Positions 1-12,635 of a stretch of 64,000 nt of DNA are shown here, in pieces. Location of the stretch: positions 1,178,001 to 1,242,000 of the forward strand of contig JARUPY010000083.1 in assembly GCA_029817715.1 (NCBI GenBank). The letters run 5' to 3'. The notes beneath the pieces are model-generated. The model was not told the DNA's origin and searched no databases. It saw only the letters and a list, made by a program, of their open reading frames with translations. Each line of letters begins with the position of its first letter. Within the stretch, counting starts at the first letter, position 1. A program made the position numbers and the translations under genes. The DNA is from Melastoma dodecandrum (lineage: Eukaryota; Streptophyta; Magnoliopsida; Myrtales; Melastomataceae).

Positions 1-140
1 TCACCGCCAATCAGCTTGATAAAGCAAGCCGTGATGGTCTTATACCTACCGCGACGCCAAAGCTAACGATCAGGCCAAAGTCTAAGGAGCTCATTGCAAC
101 CGCCGAACACAGTAGGCAATCCATGAGGGCAGCACCACCC

Positions 141-336
141 CCAACATCATAAGCGCCAAGGGCGTACGTCGCGGCAGCTGCTAGGCCCCCAGCACCCGTC
201 GTTGCTCGCCCCAGAGCACTTGGGCCAGTAGTAATGTCCAACATCATATGCGCCAAGGTCGTACGTCGCGACAGCTGCTAGGCCCCCAACACCCGACGTT
301 GCTCGCCCCAGAGCACTTGCGCCAGTAGTAATGCAT
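141..336. repeat. 98-bp tandem duplication
   Basis: Two head-to-tail copies (141-238 and 239-336) share the core ccaacatcat...gcgccaag and differ at only a few positions. They lie just upstream of the gag remnant, in its strand sense, and may be part of the same element's coding or leader region. No other function is visible. Confidence 0.8.
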
Positions 337-1168
337 CAACGACCAAGGTTTGCTCAGCAAGAACGTCCCCCGACGAAGATTGGAGGACCTGACGCCCACC
401 CCCAATCCGTTAGATGCCATGTTCGTCCGGTTGAGAGACATGGGCTTCGTAAATCCTGTGAAAGCCAAAGTAACAAACCCCTCTTCGTTTGGCTATAACC
501 CCAAGGCGGTCTGTCAATACCATTCTGGGGCGGCGGGGCATGGCACCAAGGATTGCATTGCCCTCCGGTTCAAGATCCAAAACCTATTGGACGATGGCGT
601 CATTACATTCGCCCCGCCGACCACGACCCCGAACGTCAGGAGCAATCCTCTCCCAGAACATGTCAACTACATTGGCACCAATTCATTCTCACCACTGACC
701 GACCGGGAAGAAGAAATATACATGTACGAGTGCGAGCGGACAACTACCAAACTCGTCAATGTGGTTCATGCCAATCGAGGCCGGAGTCGAGGTCGGGGTC
801 GAGGCCGAAGTCAGCCTAACAGAGGGACACATCCAATGACGCCAACTTCAGTACTACCGGATGGTTTCACATTGATAAACCCTCAGAGGCCCAAAGCACC
901 GTATCTCTACGTTCCATTCGGGGAAGCACAACCTGGAATGTCATCCCAGGTGAAGGGCTCGCCTTTAAAGGAGCCAAGAATCCCTATAGTGATCAGGCCC
1001 AGTTACGCACCATCAAGTCCGGAAGTTGAGCTCATTACCCGTTCTGGAAGAGTAGTGCCCGCTCCTGAGGCCCCGCTCTCAACTGAACCTTCAAAACCCA
1101 ATCTGCCCTCGAATGAACAAATTTGCAAGGTGATTTCTACAGTGAAGGAGAGTGATGAATCTAATTAG
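332..1168 (+). pseudogene. gypsy-type gag fragment with zinc-knuckle-like motif
   Basis: This is an open frame of about 275 codons. It has no convincing Met start (the first plausible codon is TTG) and is probably the C-terminal half of a Ty3/gypsy gag. A CQYHSGAAGHGTKDC motif near the middle has the Cys-His-Gly-His-Cys spacing of plant non-chromoviral gypsy gags and is followed by an amphipathic LRFKIQNLLDDG stretch. Further on come an Arg-Gly-rich RNA-binding patch (RGRSRGRGRGR) and a TRSGRVV segment of the kind that precedes the protease. The frame ends at TAA/TAG-rich sequence before any protease. Whether it belongs to the pol remnant starting near 4560 is uncertain, because 3.4 kb of unrelated sequence separates them. 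Confidence 0.75.
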
Positions 1169-3681
1169 AATTTTATATATATTGTTTGGTGTGTACCTAG
1201 CGTAGCGGAAGTTAATTTTCGAAAATATCTCCAAAATACGATTTCGAATACATGTGATACGTATAAATTAAATAATAAAATACATTAAATAAAATCTTAC
1301 ATCGTAAACTAGACTTGTACTATATGTTGAAACACAACCGCATTTTCAAAAATTTCAATTGTGATTCATCTAAATGTATTGATGTACACGGAACTTTAAC
1401 ACTTCGAACTCAATCTCGGTTGCTGGCCCTTGGAGTTCTCTTGTGAAATTCTTTTCCGGAAGCCTTGTAATCCTTTCGTTTTCTCTTTGGCAGATCGATT
1501 TCATTTTCTTTTGCCGAATGTCGCTCCTAAATAGACGATTTCGCTTTGGCACGGTGTGCGTTTCGTGACCCATAATTACTGCCATTTTTAAATCAATATA
1601 TTAAACAATTAAATTTTAATCACCTATTACCACGTAGCAATGCTACTTGGTTTTACAACCTAGCACTACAACAATTTTGATCAACTACCATGCTTAATTC
1701 TCTACGTTTACTGTTTGTGCTGGAAAATTTTAAAATTAACAAAACTTAACCACACATCTGAAAAAAGAGTAAACACGGTATAAAATTAATTACAATAAAA
1801 TAAAATTTTAATTACAAAAAAATAAAATTAAAAGATTTTAAAGTTTGTTGGAACCACGATAAATTAATTTATATCTACTCCACCACAAAATTAATAAAAA
1901 TACAATAAATCGCGGTCCAAAAACTACGGAACTACCCCATAATATCCCCAACCATTTGTTTTCCTTCTCTTTTGTTTCCTCCTTCGACTAGAAAAACAAA
2001 ATCTCTTCTCCTTCTCTTCTCTTTATTTTCTCCTGCAAGAAGTCTTCTAATTCTTTGATTTACTGTAGTATAAGGATTGAAGGATTTGTACAAGGATGGT
2101 AACTATATTTCTTTTAATTTTTATTTTAATTATTATTTAAACGAAAAATATTTATGTTAGAAATCTCCATTTCATATTGTTCCGGGTGAATGATTCTCTT
2201 TGGTTGAATCTATCAATATAATGTTCTACGGATGCTTTCGGGGAAGCAATTTGTAAGTTCTCTTTTTCTTATATTTTATTTTATAATCTAACTTCAAAAA
2301 TTTCTTTTTTATTATTCCTAATTATTATTCTTCTCGGTGCAGCATCTATAAGCGGAAGATCTTGAATTTTGAGAGAGAAGTCAAATAAGAAGTGTAGAAA
2401 TTAATGTATTTTACTTTTAATATTTTTTACAAAATCTTTCCTTGTATCTTTTTTTTTATGTACGTTTTGTGACCTTAAAATTATATAATTTATATTAATA
2501 TTATTAATTTAAAAATTTTTGCAATTTAATATGTAGGCAATATTTCTCCACACCATCACTCCTCCACACTTTTCTCTATGCTTTTACTTATGTGGAGACT
2601 CTATTTACCTACTCGTCGGGAAAACTTCTTTTTTCTTGTAGCGTAGGTTTTAATATTATACACCAAATTATCAATTTTATCCTAGACTTTGACATTTTTT
2701 TTTTATTTATCTTACATTTTTAGAAATATTTCTGTATGGCCCCCCACTTCCTCCGTAGTATAAAAAAATATTCTCGGTTAGCTGGGCGATTAACGGCTTC
2801 CGACGTGAAATGAAGGTCATTAATTGTCCTGTTAACTGACACGTGTCCTTATATGATTCCTCCCCCTTTCTCTCTTGTCTCTGTCCTCCCACCACCAAGC
2901 TCACCCCCCTCCACTCTTGTTTCTGTCCTCCCTCTCCTACCCATTGTAGTGATGGGCTAGAGATCCCAACTCACTTCCCCGTTGTTGCTCCGGTCCCTCG
3001 CTTTCCTCTTCCTCTCCTATGGCACATCATTTGCGTTGCCTTAAGAGTAACACTATGTCTTCAATCTTCGTAGGATAAATGAAAAAATATATATAAAAGT
3101 TTAGAATAAATTTAATAATTTGACCTATTTATATATATATATATAAACTTATTTTCTAGTTGAGATGGTGTGCTAATAAATGTAAATTCATTGACAGGAG
3201 TAATGCGTAGACATTTTTGTCTCCTTTTGTTTTGTCAATTCGTTTTCTCCTCCGGTCTTAATTTCATTCGAATTTATTTTGCTTTTAAATTTAAGTATGG
3301 AACAATCTTTTAGTACGAAACACGTCTTAATATATAATATACATACATATGATAACCGTTGACATCTATCTGGTTACTGAAGCCACTTTTTATTTCCCTT
3401 AAAACAATACTTTAACTCATATCTCGGCACAATTAACGCCTTCATCTCCGGCCAAAAAAATTGTGATCCGAACACAATGGGAATTGAGTACTTAGCAGCG
3501 ATCCGATCTCCCTGTCACGACAACGCAGAGCTGATTGGGAGATCGAAGTTGTCGTGAATTCACACATCTCTTCACCATTGAATCACAAAGTTATACATTT
3601 AGCGTTGAATTCATGGACAGAAAGAAAGGAGAAGTTTAAAAAATAAAACAGAGAGAAGATTGTCAAATCCGGGGGAGATAT
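1169..3681. other. AT-rich non-coding stretch
   Basis: I see no credible gene here. The stretch contains poly-A/T runs, a short (TA)n tract near 3129-3144, and a gtagcggaag segment near 1203 resembling decayed LTR sequence. It may hold several old insertions that I cannot delimit. Confidence 0.5.
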
Positions 3682-4077
3682 TCAAACAAAAGATGGCCGC
3701 CCAAATCTGAAAGCAAAGGACCTCCTCCCAAACTCGACTTCCTCTTGTTGCCATCTCCCGTCGTCGAAATTCTCTGAATAGCTCACCTTATCGTACCCCG
3801 ATACCCGACCAACGTCCTTCCTTTTAGCCAACCCCTTTACTAAGCTCGATGACTCCGTCTTTGCCTTCTCGAGGGTTCTCCACACAACCTTCCTGGCACG
3901 TTTCCAACACACAGATCGCTTCCTCCTCCCCCTCGATACCAGCTGCCGCAATAACCTCCTCAACAACGATCGCCTCCCTGATTTCCTGCCTACCAGGCTC
4001 GCACATTCAGTTTCCTCTTCTCTCTCTTCCCGGCTCATTTGAACATGAACCATTGATGGATAAGAGGTCGGATTCAT
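3682..4077 (-). CDS. hypothetical 131-aa basic protein
   Basis: This is an uninterrupted ATG-started frame of 131 codons. The N-terminal half is rich in Arg, Lys and Glu (SGRRSLLRRLLRQL and similar). The C-terminal end reads GYDKVSYSENFDDG followed by RRSFAFRFGRPSFV. A YDxxSYxxNFDDG segment close to the C-terminus recalls small plant proteins of unknown function; that is memory, not a search. An overlapping frame (3824-4006) is a shadow. The alternative is a chance ORF in decayed sequence. No promoter was identified. Confidence 0.35.
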   Translation of the reverse strand: MNPTSYPSMVHVQMSREEREEETECASLVGRKSGRRSLLRRLLRQLVSRGRRKRSVCWKRARKVVWRTLEKAKTESSSLVKGLAKRKDVGRVSGYDKVSYSENFDDGRWQQEEVEFGRRSFAFRFGRPSFV

Positions 4078-5042
4078 GCCAAGCCCTCTTTGTCTGGGCT
4101 TATGCGACTAAAATGGCGAAAGAGGCTATGAGCTATCTGGGACGGAAGTTTCCTTGTTTATATGGTTGGCACCGATTTCGTCTTGGTAATCGCCCGTGGT
4201 TGTTTGCATCGTAAGTCAACAATCATCCGGGAATGAATAAAAGTCATGTGAGCTTTACTTCAGGACAAAATTGATGAGAAATAAAATTATTGTCGAACTT
4301 ACTTTAATCTTTCTTAAGCCATATTCGTATATTTTCAAATAAGTTTTTGATTTTTTTTATCGGGTCGTCTAATGGAATCCCCTAAAGGCTTATTATGATC
4401 ACATACTTTTGAAGTCTCTAAATATCAGTTTGTATGTCTAACGCATAATCAAAAAAACTAATTTTAAAAAGAGAAAACGACAGAATTTCAAGCATTCAAA
4501 GAAAATACAGAAAATTCGTTTACAAATTTCAAAGCATTCAAACATAGTAACTCCAACAGTCGAAGCTAAGGCTCAGGCAAAGAGAGAAGAAGAACTTTAT
4601 GGTATCCTTCACTCCATTAAGGAAACTGCCGGATTAATCCCCAGACCTGTCAAGGAAGAGGAGAGTGACGATCCAGTTGATGGAGAGGATAATGATGATT
4701 CTGTTGATGGAAAGGAGATTGATGATGCTGACAATCCGGACTTGGAGCCCGAGAGACTCCTCTGGAATGTCGAAGATACTTGATCTAGATAAGGAATATG
4801 TAGTCGCTGATGTCTGGGAGCGACTACGAGTGTATAGACTAACTAGGCCTAGAGTTAGTCTAGATTTATGTCCTGAAACCAGTTCACTGGACGTAGATAG
4901 TCCCAACCAGCGTGCTGAAGAGGATGAGTCGAATCTAGGTTTGCAATCATGTGTAGATTCAACCAATGTTGTATTCCATCCTACTAAAACAACGTTTTGT
5001 GATAAGTCAATAGCTGAATCACCAGAGGATTGACGCACATTA

Positions 5043-5960
5043 ATGACGCCTCATGATCCTATAGTTACAGTAAATTTAAGTGATGATGCAATTCATCGAC
5101 CTACCTTTATCATTGGTTCGATCAATACATATCTCTTTCAATCGATCCAAACCCTTCTAAAGGAATTCAAAGATTGTTTTGCATGGGACTATACCGAAAT
5201 GCCTGGTTTAGATCGACAATTGGTCAAGCACACTCTACCTACTAAATCAGACATTAAACCTGTGCAACAAGCTCCGTGCAAACTACCAACCGAACGTATA
5301 CAACAAGTCTATGAAGAGATAAAAAAAGTTATTCGATGCTGGGTATATAAGGACGTCTCGATATACAGAATGGAGTTCTTCTATTGTTCCTGTAAAGAAG
5401 AAGAATGGAAATATTCGAGTCTGTATCAATTTCAGATACCTCAATAAAGCAACTCCAGAAGACAAATATCCTATGCAGTAGCAGATGAACTTATCGACAA
5501 GACTTCTAGGCATCGAATTATGTCTTTTATGGATGGGTATTCTGGATATACTCAGATCTTTATTGCTGAAAATGATATTCATAAAACAACCTTTCGTTAT
5601 CCTTTTGGAATTATTGAATGGTTGTAATGCCATTTGGCCTAAAGAATGCTGGAACAACTTATCAAAGGGCAATGAATCTCATTTTCATCCAATTGGATCG
5701 ACAGTCGAAGTTTACAACGATGATATTGTTGTAAAATCTTTTACAGATGACTGTCATGTCAATGATCTTTGAAAGGCTTTCATTCCGATGAGGAAGCACA
5801 ACTTGAAGATCGCTCCCGTGAAATGCACCTTTGGTGTATGTGCCGGACAATTTTTGGGATTTTTAGTCCATCATCGAGAGATAGAGATTGATCCTGGAAA
5901 ATCAGGACAATACAGAATTTACCTCCCCCGTCGATTAGAAAACAAATTCAAGCATTTTTA
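5043..5960 (+). pseudogene. Tat-type reverse transcriptase, broken
   Basis: The first frame (5043-5447) includes a retroelement connector segment (LLKEFKDCFAWDYTEMPG) and the start of the RT, then shifts frame near 5390. Downstream pieces in other frames read RYLNKATPEDKYPM, MSFMDGYSGYTQIF and VMPFGLKNAG, which are RT fingers and palm. The catalytic box reads YNDDIVVKSF around 5713-5742, so both Asp of the DD pair survive, with Asn where hydrophobic residues are usual. The frames change at about 5390, 5475 and 5670. It cannot encode a working enzyme. Confidence 0.85.
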
Positions 5961-6539
5961 GGGAGAGTAAACTATTTACGTAGGTTCATAGGCAATCTTG
6001 CGGGTCGAACATTGGTGTTCTCAAACTTGTTACGAGGACACAATGGTTTCAAATGGACCAATAGCCACCAAGAGGCCTTCGAATCTATTAAATCATATCT
6101 CACCATCCCACCCGTTTTGGCTCCACCAAGATATGATCGATCCTTCTCGCTATATGTCGCTACGGGAGAACATGTACTTGGATCGATGTTGGTACAAGAG
6201 GATGACTAAAGAAAAGAATGGCTTATTTGTTACCTATCTCAAATACTTTCTCCAATCGAATGTAGGTACACTACCAATGAGAAGTTATGCCTTTCATTAT
6301 ATCATGCTGTCATGAAAGTTCGACATTATATTGGAAACAGTACAGTGTATGTGGTATCGAATGCTCCTGTACTAAAAATGTTATTCGACAGCCCTATGTT
6401 GTCAAGCAGGCTGAGCAAATGGAGTCTTATTTTGTCTCCTTTCGATATGTAATATCGACCATAGGCGTCAGTCAAAGGACAAATCTTGGCCGACTTCCCA
6501 GCCCAATATACTGATTCCAAGACAACAGACTCCCAAGAT

Positions 6540-6993
6540 CAGATAGAATTTTAGAAGCATGGTTTGATGGATCCGTTCTAGCAAAGGAGTTGGGGTAGGA
6601 GTTTATGTCCTATCGCCTTTAAAAGTAAAGCATAAAGTAGCTTACAAGATCGACGGTAGTTTAACAAATAATTCTTTCGAATATGAAGCTTTAATCCTTG
6701 CTTTACAAATAATGATCGATCTTCAAGTATCACTTGCAGTAGTTCGAGGAGACTCACAGCTTGTCATCAATCATGTTCTAGGATTGAGTATGTATACCTT
6801 CGATCATCTTCAACGATATTTGGACAAAGTACATGAATTAACTTCATTCTTTAAGGACATGCGTTTCGAACATGCCCCTAGGGAAGAAAATTCCGAAGCA
6901 AACCAGTTGGCGCAGCATGCTTCTGAATTTAAAATTAGCCCTCAATTGTTGCAAGAAATTGGAGGGCACGTACAATCATTATCTCTATGTTAG
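6540..6993 (+). pseudogene. Archaeal-type RNase H (aRNH) of a Tat element
   Basis: The domain runs from WFDGS near 6560 through NNSFEYEALILAL and GDSQLVINHV to FEHAPREENSEANQLA. The Asp, Glu and Asp positions of the RNase H active site are present (FDGS, EYEAL, GDSQ). The last position, normally Asp, reads Asn in EANQLA. One frameshift lies at about 6582. This second RNase H type following the gypsy one is diagnostic of the Tat lineage and supports the element assignment. Confidence 0.8.
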
Positions 6994-7169
6994 CCAATGA
7001 CACCACACATGTAAACGCCGTTAGTATTTTCCGTACGACAACAGATTGAAGAAAATTATTCATTGAATTTTTCTCCAATCCTGGGAAGGGGGCAACCCGC
7101 CAAGTAAAGTTGTCGGCGCCATTTTACACGCTAATCGACAACGTATTATATCGAAAGTAGAATGATGGT

Positions 7170-8258
7170 GTACTTTTAAAATGCGTCGATATGGATGAAG
7201 CAATTCCCATAATGATATAAGCGCATCAGGGATTGTGTGGTCCTAATATGTGCTGGTCGATTAGAAGACATGGTTTTTATTGGCCGTCGATGATGAAGGA
7301 TTGTATAAATATGCCTAAAGGATGTGAGAAGTGTCAAAAACATGGGCATATATCTCACTTATCAGCAACTCACTTACATCCTGTAGTTAAACCTTGGCCA
7401 TTTCGATCATGGGCTATGGATATGATTGGAGAAATAAGACCAAGCTCGAGCAATGGGCACACTTATATCCTTGTAACCATAGACTATTTTACTAAATGGG
7501 TCGAAGCAAAGGCTTACAAGAACGTCACTCAGAGTGATATAATAGATTTCCTTCGATCAGACATCATGTATCGATTCAGCATTCCTCAGAATATTGTGGT
7601 CGATAATGCTATCGTTTTTAATGGCAATCTAATCAAGGAATTCGCATCCGAGTTTGGATTCGTGTTGACAAATTCTTCACCTTACTATGCTCAATCGACC
7701 AACAAGATCATAAAGAATGCAATTCAGAAGATGATCGATGATAATCCTCGATCGTGGCATACATTGTTACTGGATGTACTATGGGCCTTACGTGTTACTA
7801 AATGGGAAAGCATTGGTCAAGCTCCATATAGTCTAGTTTATGGACATGATGTGATCCTTCCCCATTGAAGTCCCTTATAAATCGATGAGGTTTCTGGCTC
7901 ATCAGGACAATCGCCCAATCGATTATGAGGAGTCGATGCACCTGGAGTTGGAAAATTTAGAGTTGACTCGTTGTCAGGCATTGAATCGAATACAAATTCA
8001 AAAGGAAAGGGTCGCTAGAAGTTATAATAAAAAGGTTGTTCTAAAAACCTTCAAGAAGGGAGACTTAGTCTGGAAAATGATCCTCCTAATTGGAGAAGAA
8101 ATTATTTTTTGGGTAAATGGTTTCCTACTTGGGACGGACCTTTTAGAATCGACGAGGTATACCCCAAAATCACTTATCATTTGTCATACTTAAATGGCGA
8201 ATTGCATGCTTTAAAAGTCAATGGTAAATACTTGAAACTCCATCGACCAAACCTATGA
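7170..8258 (+). pseudogene. Integrase remnant missing the catalytic Glu segment
   Basis: The HHCC zinc domain is recognisable: AHQGLCG, RRHGFYWPSM and GCEKCQKHG. The core continues at 7380-7868 with the first Asp in WAMDMIGEI and the second in VVDNAIVF. After SSPYYAQS the frame runs directly into TNKII, so the short segment that holds the catalytic Glu in gypsy integrases is absent. A C-terminal domain (KKGDLVWK, frameshift near 8080, WDGPFRIDEVYPK) ends at the TGA at 8256-8258. There is also a stop at 7866. Confidence 0.85.
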
Positions 8259-9253
8259 GATTTACATTCGAAGGAGATTCAGTCTCGATGTCCCGAATTG
8301 TGGTCACAATTAATTGGGATAGTCGAAGTTACAGAGGAAGCTTAGTCGATAAACAAAATCGATCCACTATGAAATAATATAATTACAAGTGGTTCTATAC
8401 ATATATAAAATATAATAATAAATTACATTACATCGAAACTAAACACTTTCGAACTTCGATTGTCGCAGGAACTGTTGTGGATACGAAGGTCGATTGTCGC
8501 AGGTACTGGAGTGACTGCTGCGAGGCTCCGATCTTCCCCTCCTTGGCCTTCTCCATTGGGCTTCGATGAGCATCCGCATCCGGGAAAGCTTTCCCTGCTT
8601 CGTTTCTCCCGAAGTACCCCGAAAGTCCACTAGTGTCGCAAGCAACACTAGTATGGAACATTCGAGGAGGCCAGGAAGATGTTGTTGCCCGATACCACGA
8701 GGCGACGTTTGTCGTCTTGGGTGAACATTCATTCACCCAGTTAAAGCTGTTGCTTCAGCCGTGGTGGCAGACAATAGAAGTATATCCCCACCTAAGGTTG
8801 GGAACCTAGGCTTTCATGAGGTCTAAGGTTGAGAACTTAGGCTCTATGAATTGGGAAGAAAATTGTGGGTTTGGAAGAACAGCTTCTTGGCGGGACATAG
8901 TGGCCGAGTTGGTCAAGTGAAAAGTGGGGGCTAATGACCGCCCACCCTTTTGCTATTTATAGGCAGTCACTTAAGACTGCATCGATCGTAGAAAATCTTA
9001 AGGCAGTCATTTTCAACAGTCTCTAGAAAATCTTAACGATTCCCTAGGGATCTTAACATCTTCATTAAATTAGCTTTCATTTCCCAAATGTCCAAATTTA
9101 AATATCTTGTACTTGCGACGATTTGGAGTTCGATTATGAGATATATCGGTAGGGCAAGTCGGTTGAAATTGAGATTTGTTCAAACTACCGAATTCATCAA
9201 ATAAAGAGAAAAACAAAAAGTTCATTCATGACGATAGCGTGACATCGACGAAA
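8259..9253. other. Non-coding interval between pol and the antisense gene
   Basis: The interval contains a 31-bp-period direct repeat (8792-8848, ctaaggttg.gaac.taggct), a TATA-like ctataaatag on the - strand near 8952-8963, and overlapping short - frames (8428-8736) with no recognisable domain. It may be LTR-derived or the antisense gene's 3' UTR. Confidence 0.4.
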
Positions 9254-12200
9254 TCACTGCGCAGAACCATACAAGAGCCCTACTACTAAATTGGCAAAAT
9301 AAGCCCGCTTGTTGTTCTTGACCATGAGGACATTCACGGCTTTCTGGAAGGAGATCAGGTTGTTTATCTCGTGCGGAGGTAGGCGATTTGTTTCGACTTC
9401 TCGCTCAGCCTCAGACAACTCCTTCTCTCTGACAATCACCTCGGCCTCGATTTTTTCCAACTTCGACGTCAGATCAACGATTTCACCCTTTAATTCTCGT
9501 TCATCGATCAAATATCGATGTACAGAAGAAATCGACATCGCCTTGTGCTGGGCAGAGTCATGGTTCATCAACTTCGTGGAGAAATCCTTCCACAGGAATC
9601 TCTCCCAATCTTCCCAAGACTTCCAGAACATTTCCTCGAGTCCTTGGCAGATGGTGAGCAAGTTGATGGGAGCCTTGACGTGTCTCTCTAGAGCTTCCAT
9701 GACTCGAACCAGCTCGTCGAAGTTGGATGTCGATGGTTCTTCAAGTCGGAACACTTCAAGCAGCTTTTGACCAAGCGATGTGGGGTCGCTCGGATCGACA
9801 CTCATCTGAGCCACGTTGCTTGAGGAGGCTACATGACTTAGGGTCGCGGAGGCCTTTCATGGAGACAGCTCAAAGTTTTGCTGATCAAAGTAAGATATGT
9901 TAGTCCACATTCTTCGGAACAAATTTTACAATAAGATCTAATATCCGAAGATTCTCGAGCATCTCGGCGAAGTCAGCGTCATCTAACCCTCTAGCGGCTT
10001 CCGACGTACGGCAACCTATGTCGAAGTTGACTGGGAGTGTCACATATGTCGAATCTAGATCATTGACCTGCGAAGGTATTGTGGGATAAAAGTTAACGGC
10101 AGCATCGTCGTGTTGTAAGGCTGTGACTTGACAAGTTTGCTCAGGAATGGATTCCTCGATTGTTGGATCACGGTTAGATGCTAGACTGTTAGACGAGAGT
10201 GTAGCGACCTGGGTATACGAAAAAGACAAGTAATATTTAGGTTTCCTTAACTTGAATTCAATCAACATACCTGTTCGTTCGAAGCAAGATCTGCTTCCTA
10301 AGAAGCAGGTGCTCTGTCACCTTCACTGATCTCCTCTGTCGAACCTTCCCCAGAAGCGTTATCTGCTGGTACTACAGTCGCAGCTTCGACGTTAGTAACA
10401 TCTTCTACCGGAGGAGATGGTGGAGTGAATAGATCGTCATACTCAACCTGCATTTACACGTAATCAAACCTTCGACGTCTTATATTTCGAAGAATATTTA
10501 AAAAGAAAATAAAACTTACCATATCAAAAGCCTGAGTTATCTCTTTCATCGAAGGAAGAGCCTATTTGTTAGTAGCATGTGGGGGACCAACTTCGAACAC
10601 TTCCTCCTCATTCAAGAGAGTCTCTTCTTGAATCGAAGATGGCTTAGTTTTCCTAGGTCTTCGACGGAGTTTCGTACTCTCATCTTCCTCAACTTCGTCA
10701 GACGATTCACTTTTATTTGAAGATGCCTGAGTTGTAGGCTTCTTCGACACTATTACTGCGGGTGTCCTTTTCCTCTTCAGTCTTCCTCTTTCTGTAGGAG
10801 CTGGTGGCACCACATAATCTAATGCCCCTGTCGACACAGATTTGTCAGGGTCATTGGTTAAGCTAGCAAGGAAGATTCAGTAGTAATATCTGTCATTAGT
10901 GATTTTTCTTGCTTGGCAGTTAAAAGGCTACGAAAGTTTTCCGGTTGCAACATCGCTTCGTTAGCTTTCTTGGGGAAGTTTGTCTTCGACAGCATCTTGC
11001 TGAAGGTCTTATTCCAACAGCTGTCGAACCCTCTTGTTGCATCACATCCTTCTAATGTGTCAGGGAAAGTAATTGACACGATTGCACGATCCAAGATGGC
11101 AAATAACTGCATAATCAAAGAGATATTATTACTAATCAACAAGGTAAAACTGTATCGAATCTAAGGTCGATACTTACCGAACTAGCATAGCCGAAGTCGA
11201 TGCTGACATGCCCTTTTAAGTCTGTGTTGAGGGAATCAACGAAAGGAAAGGGGCTACTTTGGGCGAACCCTAATTGACGTGCTACGAATTGGGGATTATA
11301 GATTTCGACGAAAAAACCTTTGGTCTCACTGGCAACCAAGTCTCTAGGAGTTAGCGCATGGTCCAAAAGTGATGCGATCCCAAGGATCGTCGAAGTTCGT
11401 ACATCCTGTCGTTTTGAGGGAAGGGTCGCCAGCAGGGTTTCTCAGTATACAGGAGTCGATGTAGGCATCCTGAGGCAGTGTCTCTTTCCCAATTTTCATA
11501 TCGAAAGAAACGGATAATATTCAGACCATAGCATGTAGATGGGTTTTTGTCCAAACGCAGTTCGAAGCTGTACAGGTGGGGGAAGTACAGATGCGCCCAT
11601 GCTGCAGTGATCCACAAAGGACCCGAAGTTGGCCTCGAGGGAAATCCTCTTGGGTTTTTCAGATCGACGGCGACTACTTCGAAGTGAGCTCGATACACCA
11701 GGCTGAGGAGAAATGGAGCCATCGCTATTGGCTCCTTTGCTTTTGCCAGGGAGTTAGCCACTGGTGCCATGTATTTCAGCGATTGCTTGCTTCGACTGCA
11801 GTAAACGTACCTCGACAACCACTCGATCATGAACTGGTACTCCTCCTCTTCTCCCCAATCCTTCGGATCCTTCGACAGATGAGCTTCGATGACTGTCCCG
11901 ATACGTTGTTTCTTTTCAAACTTAAAGTCACCAGTCTCCTCGATCAATCTGACGGGCTGTCCATAAGGATAACAACCTGTCAAGAAAGCTACGTTGGGGA
12001 TGGTCACGGTCATAGGACCTTCTTGTAGGTAGAAGCAGTAGGTCGAAACGTCCCAGGAAAGAAGTATTGCGCTAATCGATGGTTGCATCGCATTGGCTCT
12101 GTCGACATCTTAACCAAGTGATAAATTCCCATCGCTTCCCACTTACTACGTCGATGCTCAGTCCAAAGCCTAATCCAATCGACGAACTTATCTACTCCTA

Positions 12201-12600
12201 TACTAGGAAAGCTGTGTAGGGTCGAATCACTAGAGTCAGGGGATCGACACCAATTACCTCGATCGAAGAAGTTGTCCCTGCACATCGGAATCACTGTATG
12301 ATCAGGGAGAAGATAATCAATGGACATTGGGTTGTCCGCAGCACGGTTAAAGGAACCGCCTCTGAAGAATGGACCCAGAGTGATCTGCCCATTCTTCCTT
12401 GCCTCTTCGTCCGCGAAGTATGAAGTTTCCTGGCTCTACAATCTATCACTTGACTTCTGAGTCTTGTGAAGTAGAGTTCGGATCCCTTCAGCGGCGTGTA
12501 ATTATAAAACGACTGGGGGGCATGGCTGCTTGAAAATGTTAGAGAAAGAAAGTAAGAGAGAGGAGCAGACGGCACAATAAGGGTAAAAGAGCAAGAACGG
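9254..12600 (-). pseudogene. Antisense multi-exon plant mobile domain (PMD) gene, decayed
   Basis: The N-terminal part (about 12400-11178) reads LGPFFRGGSFNRAADNP, LSWDVSTYCFYLQEGPMT, IEWLSRYVYC and GPLWITAAWAHLYFPHLYSF. These match the plant mobile domain (aminotransferase-like) family found in host MAIN-type proteins and transposons. Plausible GT-AG introns follow: 11107-11177 (71 bp), 10448-10519 (72 bp), 10209-10270 (62 bp), and perhaps one near 9881-9929. Exon 2 encodes FPKKANEAMLQPENFRSLL and a basic, nuclear-signal-like tract (RGRLKRKR, KLRRRPRKTKP). The last exon (about 9880-9254) encodes a 186-aa frame with a heptad-like Glu/Leu-rich coiled coil. Frameshifts near 12040, 11410 and 10865 and several stops break it. 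Confidence 0.7.
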
Positions 12601-12624
12601 AGGTGGATGAAGAGACGGCAAGGG

Positions 12625-12635
12625 TTTTATATAAG
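12625..12635 (-). promoter_or_regulatory. TATA box for the antisense PMD gene
   Basis: The - strand reads cttatataaaa, 30-60 nt upstream of the first PMD-side frames (about 12575). The equivalent position in the second PMD locus (62815-62822) also carries a TATA box, which supports a real promoter. Confidence 0.55.
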
